The translations under genes and the position numbers were made by a program. Below, in pieces: positions 56,581 to 64,000 of a stretch of DNA of 64,000 bases. Under the pieces are notes generated by a model, which was not told the DNA's origin, searched no databases, and was given only the letters and a program-made list of their open reading frames with translations. The stretch comes from Rhipicephalus microplus (lineage: Eukaryota > Arthropoda > Arachnida > Ixodida > Ixodidae). The DNA lies in assembly GCF_043290135.1 (NCBI RefSeq), contig NC_134705.1, forward strand, positions 95,683,239 to 95,747,238, written 5' to 3'. Position 1 is the stretch's first letter. Each line of letters begins with the position of its first letter.

Positions 56581-58249
56581 GCTTCAAACACCAGGAGTGC
56601 ATCTACTTAGCTTTGAGTTATTATCACGTTATTCCACTATTGCATTCACACTATTGCACTCTATTGTAGGGCTGCCCTCGACGGGGCCACACTTCAGTTC
56701 AATTTATTCCTCAAAGAACCGTATACTACTTCTTTGTATAATGATACACTTAAATAAAACGCATTTTTGTCTATACCGAGTAGTCTTACTTGACAGGTAC
56801 CGCGTCATCAATCTTTTGTAAACATTATTGTTCCAGCTGAGTAGTCATCAGTTTAATAACACCATTTTCTTTATTTAAAATGTACGGTTGAGTTTCCTTG
56901 AAATCAGTTACTGCTGATATCCAGCATTCGTCGAATGCGTTTTTATGGTTTGATACATTGTTTTGGCACTTTTCGTTCCCAGGATTTTTGATCCAGACAA
57001 CCCAGTCTCTGTAGTAACATTGAATAGAGACAGTGTTGGTGTTATATGAGTAGACGGAGAGTATTGACGAACAACAGTCAGTGCTAATAAGTGCCGGTCG
57101 TGTGCCTCTTAATACAATAGTGGTCATTGCCTCCAAGCTCCACATGTATTTTTTTTTTTGCAGGCGGAGATGAAATATCTTCGGAGCCGAGTCACATTCG
57201 TTTTCGCTTGAAATGCGCCTGCCAAGATACAGCCTCCTCACTTTTGCAGCTTAGGACACAGATGTAGCGCGAGAAAATAGTTATGTCAGGTGGCATTGCG
57301 CCGCTTACGCACGTTTCGAGAACTCTGGTGTGACGCGCCTAATGTGGATAGGTTTGGAGGATCGGGTCGGTGGACGAAAGTCAGGTAGAATGGCAATTTT
57401 CTAAAAACATTTTCTAATCTTGCTAAACTGGCAAGTTAATAACAGTTACGACCAACCACGGCTAACAGCGTTGAACCACCGTTAGCGCCAACCACGTCAA
57501 CTGACATTACTCAGCACGAAAGCAGTCTCGGTTAAGGTGGCTAACCCATCTTCTATAGGCGCCAGCGTTTCCTCGGTTCCCCACTAAACCGAGATTACCG
57601 AGCTCGGTTTCCTACAACGCAGGTTAGGGGCATAGCCGCGCGGTTTCGCCTGCCATGCAATATACGCGAACTGTGGTTATACCTACACGTGGAGGCAGTT
57701 ACGTTAACCACGGTTTATGCCGCTGCCTGCGTACAAGGGTGCAACTCGAAAAATGCAAAGTTTTTCCGCGCTAGACGTGCTCAAAAGGCAAGATAGAGGT
57801 GTATGAACCGGCTGACAACGCAGAATGACGAGATAACTTTAGCTTCAAGGACAAGATCAAATACCTAACAGACGAACTTCGTACATTTTTTTTTTCATTT
57901 TGAAACAACAGGTTGTCTATGTGCTAAATGTTTCACCTTTAGAAGCCGTTGGTCCCTGTTGATAAGCCAATGCCCTTCATGCGCAAAAAAAAAAAAACTG
58001 CCCGTCCTATGACTGCGCGCATTCCTCAATTCGCTCAATAAGGCTGAAGAGAGCATCTAAATTTCCTACCGGAATCGTCACAATACCACCACGTCTCAAA
58101 GTTTAGCTGGCTTTGAGCTTCATAAAAATGAAAAGTTTGAAACTTATTTCAAAGAAGATATTCGCATATTTGCTGTACCACTTATTCTGCTGAGGAGAGT
58201 GGTACGCTTTCTTTAAGAAAGCCAGTTTCCTTATGGCATTCCAGTGATC
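56581..58249. other. Unassigned sequence with one 138-codon minus ORF
   Basis: The ORF at 56825-57241 (minus) is Cys-containing and polar, and has no motif that I can name. A polypyrimidine-CAG at 57147-57162 on the plus strand is splice-acceptor-like but leads only to a 16-codon frame. 57430-57720 has several AACCACGG / CCGTGGTT-like inverted words. Confidence 0.35.
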
Positions 58250-58510
58250 ATAAGTGTTTAGAAAAACTAGGTAACGCTTTCGAGTATACTTGGTACTCTA
58301 CAATGGGAGTGCTTAAAGCCGCCCCGTGTACCTCACACTTGATGTGGCCGTGTTGACGAAAATTCCGCCGTGATTGAGTTCACGTTGCGTGTCATGAGCA
58401 CACATGTATCGGTAAACAACTTGTGTTTTAGAAAGTGGTTTACGATTAAGATACTATGTACTTTACATTAACAGAGCATTAAACCCGTTCCACGCTCCTG
58501 ATCATTGACC
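58250..58510 (+). repeat. Short dispersed repeat, two tandem units
   Basis: Unit 1: GTGTTTAGAAAAACTAGG, GGTACTCTACAATGGGAGTG, AAAGCCGCCCCGTG. Unit 2 restarts with GTGTTTTAGAAAGTGG at 58424 and ends ACCCGTTCCACG. Period about 170 bp. Confidence 0.7.
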
Positions 58511-59989
58511 AATTTTGCAAAAACACACTGCTTAAATATAATTTATACTCATCTGTTATCTAACCTTACCTTCGTGGTCATACAAGTTCCTTGTGTGGTT
58601 TTTACCGGCATACATAACAGTAATACCATGGGAAAATAGTAGTTCTGCATTACTTTAGAAGCTTGCTTCAATGGAGTACATCTTTTACACCAATTGAGTT
58701 AAGGCCTATTTCAATGTCAAAGTAATCTCTATAGATCTTACGCTAAAAATATCTACGAAATATCCACTTTGGGATTTGTCTAAACAACAGCAGATTTAAA
58801 GCACATAATGCGGCGCTTGCCGCTCTAAGTAACCTCTTCCCCTTTTCCTGAAACACCTAATTTCTACTGAGAAGCCGGCTGGCTTGCGCAGTCCGTCATT
58901 CAGGAGGCCATGCTAGAGAGGAATGAGAAGGTAGCGGAGGATTACTTCAAGTAGTTCCAGCCCCACCAACCTTCGTGCTATCATTCCTCTGCCTTTACCA
59001 AGGGACCAATAAAATGTTTCATTCATGCGTACTCCTGAAGTTGTATTGCTTTTGGCGAGTTTCTCTAAAACGCTGTTTTCGGGTGCCGTTGGCGTCTTTG
59101 TTCTAGTGTTCGTCAGCGTATTGAACAAGCCCTCTAGGAGGCGCTTCTTGCGACGATAGACACGCGAGCTTGGCCTTGACGTTTCGCAAAGTCTACATTT
59201 TTGGTGATGTGAGCAGTCTTCGGTGGCGGCAGTGCATGATGGCTTAGAGATAACTTGAAATTATTAGCATAATATTCCGCAAGGCCTTCGTGAAAAATCA
59301 TCGTCTGTTAGAGCACAGTTATTGAGCGGTGACCGGCGTAGCCATTGGTGTAACTGAAACAGCGAACGAGGATGAAACAAATCACGATGATTGCACTGAG
59401 CCACCCAAGGCTTGAAACAACGGAACTAGACGATTCTTGAGGCTAATATGGTTGCTTCTAGGATGTTTCTAGGCCTTATATAGGTGATGCAGGTTATTTT
59501 TAGGTCGTTTTCAGGTTTTAGCTATAGCTAATGCTAGTTTTTTTAGCGTTGATTTTCAGCGCAGAGAGGTTAGAGCCAAAGCACACACATGACTCGGATG
59601 TGCGAAGTGCATAGACGGAAGCACGCAAATGAGGTGCTCGCAACTGTCATTGATCTACGGGCTCGTCGTTTTTGGCGTAGGCCTTCTATATTTGATTATC
59701 TTCTCAGAGCCGCCGTCGGCTTTCGCGTTCCCTGGTATTCCCTCGTTGGACGCACTCGGGGTCGCCATTTGTTGAGATAATTTTTGGCCTTCCATTTTCT
59801 AGTGCTGTCAATCATTAGCAGATTCAGAGTACTTCCAGTAATACTTTCTTCTGATCCATGCGGAGCAAGTCTATTTCATTGGAAGATTGAGAGTGCTCCC
59901 TGTATGTTCCATTAGCAGATCTGGAGCAGTTCCGACATGACACCCACTCCGCGGAGCAACTTTTTCTACTCCGCGAAAATTGGCAATAG
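58511..59989. other. Unassigned sequence
   Basis: No gene recognised. The ORF at 59589-59780 lacks a domain. Confidence 0.4.
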
Positions 59990-62424
59990 TAGTAAACAAC
60001 TTTATCAAGGCAGCTGACAGTTTCCAAAGTGGCAAGGGCTGTCAGGTCATGCCTGGTCATCACCTCGTCAGCACGATTGATGGCCCAAAGCTGGATGTCC
60101 AGGCTTGTAGTCGTGAGGATTCTCTCCCAGGCCTCACCTGAATGTGACTGTCCCTAGAAGGTTTGGTGGGAGAGGGTCTTTGCTGCATCCCCAGATGATG
60201 TGGTCCAAGGTTGCGGCCTGTGTCTTGCAAAGGGTGCGAGTAGATCTGAATAAGGCTGGGTATATGTGTCTGTATATGTACAGGGAAGGGAATGAGTTCG
60301 TTTGAAGCCGCCACCAATGATTTGTTGAGCTTTGTTTAGTTGCGGGTGCGGGGGTGGTCTGTTTTGCCTTGATAGCTTGTAGGACTGCGTGATATCGTGA
60401 AAGTTGATGAGTGGTTCAGTTGCTTCGGTACCGTGGTCCGAAGTCTGGCCCACCGCTCGGCGTACGAGTCCTCGAGCTTGTCTGAGGGCGGCTTCGTTAC
60501 CCGGGTTTCCTGCGTGCGCTGGGACCCAAACGAGTTTAGTTAAACAGTGATCGTCATCGTCGGTGCTGCTGGAAGCAGTGTCGCCTGAGGCGTTGCGTGC
60601 CGCTTGGGGCAGAGGACGGAGTATTCGCGCCGTGGTTGGGGAAACAGTGCCACGGGCAAATCGGGTGATGGTAGATTTGAAGTCACTAATGATTGTTTCA
60701 AATCCGGCTATTGCGGCGAGTGCTATGGCAGCTTCTTCAGCCTCGGTTGGGTCCTGTGTGTGTATGGAGCCGGCACACATCGTGGTAGGCTCTTTATCGA
60801 CTGGGGTACGTTTCGATGAGACATTAATAGCATATGCCTATTTGGAGGCGGGGTATCTTGCCGCGTCGACGTGAGCCGTCTTAGTGTTCATGCCGTAAGT
60901 ACTGTGAAGGTCTCTGGCAGGGACCGATCGTCTACCATCATGATTGTCGGTCAGCATGTTCTTCGGCAATGGCTGCACAATGAAGCGCTGTCTGATGAGG
61001 GGTGGTAGCGAGATCATGTCTTGTCTGCTTTGTGACGAGGGAATGCCGATACGTTGGAGTATCCATCTTCTGGTTTTACTATCACGCAATCATTCGATCT
61101 GTGCAGTTCGGTGTGCTTCGATAAGTTCATCTATTGTATTGTGAATTCCAAGGCTAAGCAGGTGCGTGGCTGATGTGGTGCGGGAGAGGCCCAAGGCGAT
61201 CTTGTGGACTCTGCGAATAAGTCTGTCAACTTTTTCTTTTCAGCCTTAAGGAGTCGTTGGTACGGTAAGGCGTAAGTGATTCTTGTGGTTACGAAGGCAT
61301 TAACAGCTGGAGAAGTTTATTTTCTTTCGTGCCATGTTTCTGCGCAGAGTTTTTTCCTAACAGACGGGCAGCCTGAGTGACGGTGACCGCAAGCCTCTCT
61401 AGTGCGATGGTATCGCTCCTGACGGCTTGAACGTGAAGGCCGAGAACGCGCATGTACTGTACTATTGGTATTTCGGATCCGGCGATCTTGAGAGTGATGG
61501 TTGGTAGTGACGGGTGTTTAACTTTACAGTAGTGAGAAGGACGAAGAAGGATGAGTTCCGATTTTTCCACTGAGCCCTCGAGAGCCGCACGCGCGACGTA
61601 TTCGGAGACTGTGTCCACGGCGCGTTGCAGTGCCTTCTCGATCTGTCTGTCGGAGCCGGTAGTGGTCCATACCGTCACGTCGTCCGCGTATAGGGTGTGT
61701 CGGATGTATGGTATGCGGTCTAGTAGCTGTGGGAGTTGGCTCATTACAAAGTTGGAGAGGAAAGGTGAAAGAACGGCTCCCCTGTGGCGGACTTTTGTTG
61801 GATAGGGCAAGTCACTTCGTGGCGTTTCTGTCATTCAGGAAAAGTTCCACAGTACGGTCTTGTAAGAAGAAGCACATGTAGTTGTAAATACGTACACCAG
61901 GGTTCTTTGAAGCCAAGTGCTGGGCTATCGCTTGATGTGTCATGTTATCGAACGCCTTGCGTGAGTCAATGCCTAGCATTTCTCGCGTGCCCGCACGTGC
62001 AGGGTCTTTCAATAAATTGTGGTAGATTTGTACCAGGGCGTCTTGAGTAGATAAGTGGACGCGAAAACCGAGCATGGTTGGAGAGAAAAGGTCTTGCTCT
62101 TTTGCAAGTGTTTCTAGCCGAGCCAAGACCACGTGCTCAAAACGTTTGCCAAGGCATGTAGTTAACGAGATGGGGCAAGGATTTGATAAATCTGCCCTTC
62201 TCCCGGGCTTTTTTATAAACACTATTGTCGCGTACTTTCATTTTTCTGGTATACGGCTGGCACATCAGCAGTCGTTGGAATATTCAGTGAGGGCAGTTAC
62301 TGACCTCGCGTCATGGTTGCGGATTATTTTGTTGGAGACGCCGTCTGGACCTGGTGCCGAAGTTGTGCGAAGTTTAGAATGGCTGCATACACTTCGGCTT
62401 CTGTGATGTCGGCATCAATTTTCA
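59990..62424 (-). pseudogene. I-type LINE (RT plus RNase H), 5'-truncated pseudogene
   Basis: Read on the minus strand: an RT N-part (62222-61812: KKPGRRADLSNPCPISL, KAFDNMTHQAI), a one-base frame change, RGAVLSPFLSNF and the active-site box YADD (61834-61289), then a linker with a TGA stop before LRDSKTRRW, LPPLIRQRFIVQPLPKNML (61089-60838), then an RNase H domain (60780-60154: TEAEEAAIALA, ISDFKS, VWVPAHAGNPGNEAA). A decayed C-terminus follows to about 59990. The order RT, RNase H and the sequence style fit the I group of LINEs. At least three frame changes and one stop make it non-functional. The endonuclease part is absent. Confidence 0.88.
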
Positions 62425-62669
62425 GATGCGCCCGGAAGTTGCAAGCGCGCCCTGTGCCTTGAAACGGCGCCAACTTTGGGCGCGCTAACGGATGCCGGCC
62501 ACGTTAGGTGCGCCTCGCGTCGGAGCTCCCGTTTTGATAGCGTAGCGTCACTGCGCCCAGCGTGCCCGCTTATGCAAAAAGAGAGACGCGCGCATCGCGT
62601 TCCATTCTGACCTTGCCGTTTGCTCCAGAGGGAGCGCGTGTGTTCCATTGATAGAGTCCCTTCTGTGTC
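62425..62669. other. Unassigned GC-rich sequence
   Basis: The word GCGTAGCGTCACTGCGCCCA at 62540-62559 resembles 13991-14010, perhaps a further dispersed repeat. Confidence 0.4.
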
Positions 62670-62677
62670 CTTCCGCC

Positions 62678-63108
62678 CATAGAGTTTCCCAAAATTAACT
62701 AGAGGGCACTCTGGCGCTGCGATCGTTCAGCGACCATGGGAATAATGGGTAGTACACACATTTGCCTAGTCTTCGTACTTGCGGGCGACTTCGTTTATTG
62801 CTGGTTACGGTTTTGTTTTCAAATAAAGTACGAACCCTTTTGAACATAGTGACTTGATTCGAAAGGGTAAGCCGAAAATAACAAGGTTGTGAAGCGCAAA
62901 CGGTGAACATTTGGTAATTTATGTTTTCTAGAAAAAACAACTCCAAGCCAAACGAACACACACGGAGCCAGAAGCAGGCCATAAGTACGAAAATTAGACA
63001 AATGTGTGTACTACCCATCATTCCCATGCTCGCTGAAGCGCCGTGTGTTGCAGCTCCCATAGACACTAGCGCCAGAGTTCCCTCTAGTGTATATTAAGAA
63101 ACTCTATG
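62678..63108. mobile_element. Non-autonomous hAT-like MITE, family A, 431 bp
   Basis: Inverted ends CATAGAGTTTC at both termini, followed by ACTAGAGGG-ACTCTGGCGCT. A second inverted block, CATGGGAATRATGGGTAGTA, lies further in, so the two arms could form a long hairpin. Flanks CTTCCGCC (62670-62677) and CCTCCGCC (63109-63116) are an 8-bp duplication with one mismatch. No ORF. Confidence 0.85.
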
Positions 63109-63116
63109 CCTCCGCC

Positions 63117-63809
63117 AGAGTGGAGTGCTCCGGCGAAGAGTTCATCAGCCACTCCGAATCTGCCAATCGATGACACCATAGGATGACAGCTTTCTGATAG
63201 GCCGCACAGTTGCACATACCCGTTTGATGGCGTGTGTTTTTAATCTTTAGTGGACCAAGTTGAGTTTACTCAATTTCGATGGCGCGTACCCATTGGTGAC
63301 GATAATTTTCGCGTGCGCAACACGGCACGTAACGGTAGACCTTCCAAATTACGGATATCCTCAATAGCTTGGCTGTTAGAAAAGCGACCTCAGAGTCTGT
63401 CGATAGCTTGCGCCACTGGCCTTGAACCTCACATTATTCCTTCGTCACTTGCGCTGGCCCCTCGCTCGGAGATACGGCGCATGCAGGGATTGCAGGTACA
63501 TTGCAACTGGCTTCGTTTGTCGCAAGCGGACCGTAGGCATTTCGCTTGGTTCCCGACACCTGCAATTCACAGTGTGGTGTGCCTCGAGCACCCGCGCTTT
63601 CTGTGGCAATAGATAACGAATATTACACTATTACAACTGCTGATAGCCGAAACTTCAAACACAGTTGGTGTTCCCTGAACATTAAACGTAAGAAACAGAC
63701 ATTCGCAAACAAGTCACGCATCTTCACACTTCAGACACGAATACTCGCACTGAAAGCAAGCGTCCGCACATCTCGTAAACTTACAGGCAGGTTGTTTCTC
63801 TCTTTGTTC
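63117..63809. other. Unassigned sequence
   Basis: The plus ORF 63250-63612 (120 codons) has no domain that I recognise. Confidence 0.4.
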
Positions 63810-63925
63810 GCTCTTCTCTCAATCTCCCCCATGCCTTCCCCCTGTGCAGGGTATACATACCGGTTATGCCAAACTGGTCAATGTCCCTGCCTTTCTTCTC
63901 TTTCGTTTTCCTTCCTTTCTCGTTG
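63810..63925 (+). repeat. Dispersed repeat, second copy of the 27.3-kb type
   Basis: CCTGTGCAGGGTATACATAC, then CTGGTCAATGTCCCTGCC and a pyrimidine-rich end, parallel to 27340-27450. Diverged. Confidence 0.4.
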
Positions 63926-64000
63926 GCATATGCCTTCCACAGCTTCGCGGTATACTCGCAGCCACCATTTGTCTTTCTCGCTACCTAATATTCGCTTTTT

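Noticed and set aside
57147..57162. Splice acceptor on the plus strand
   Set aside because: Polypyrimidine plus CAG is present, but the frame after it closes within about 16 codons and no donor or upstream exon is visible.

Overview
The window is nuclear DNA of an animal, most likely a hard (ixodid) tick. There are no operons or bacterial signals, no host protein gene that I can recognise, and almost every interpretable segment is a transposable element or a simple repeat. The tick assignment rests on a tRNA-derived SINE of the type I know as Ruka from Rhipicephalus, present here in about eight copies plus fragments, together with the clades of the other elements. This is recognition from memory and has not been checked by a search.

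Layout. From 1 to 5.3 kb the sequence is mostly unassigned, with one full SINE (923-1160) and a 36-bp SINE stub. From 5.7 to 11.7 kb lies a complete but defective Ty3/gypsy LTR retrotransposon on the minus strand, with 410-bp LTRs, a tRNA-Ala primer site, gag, and a pro-pol frame broken in the protease and in the reverse transcriptase active site. It sits inside an older LINE remnant. From 12.2 to 18.2 kb there are decayed LINEs and MITEs nested in one another. From 18.9 to 30.4 kb there are long microsatellites, SINEs and a hairpin-rich repeat. From 33.8 to 40.7 kb there are TIR elements (one hAT-like with an 8-bp target duplication) and arrays of a short dispersed repeat. From 40.95 to 46.3 kb lies the best-preserved gene set: a Tx1-clade LINE on the minus strand with an intact endonuclease-reverse transcriptase ORF2, a 5'-truncated ORF1 and an unusually long target-site duplication of about 160 bp. 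From 47.8 to 56.6 kb there are a SINE with near-perfect pol III boxes, an RTE remnant with an internal inversion, a second decayed Tx1 copy, hAT-like and minisatellite-bearing MITEs, and a gag pseudogene. From 60.0 to 62.4 kb is an RNase H-bearing I-type LINE pseudogene, followed by another hAT-like MITE.

How the parts relate. The coding elements are autonomous-type parasites (gag-pol for the gypsy element, ORF1 plus ORF2 for the LINE). The SINEs, MITEs and short repeats are non-autonomous and would depend on machinery encoded elsewhere. Nesting gives relative ages: gypsy inserted in a LINE, LINE in a MITE, SINE in two other repeats, and a short repeat inside a LINE. I did not find a new multi-gene system. 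The most unusual observations are the very long Tx1 target duplication, the short dispersed repeat that shares its first bases with the Tx1 LINE 3' end, and the families of non-autonomous elements whose ends and target duplications can be defined from this window alone.
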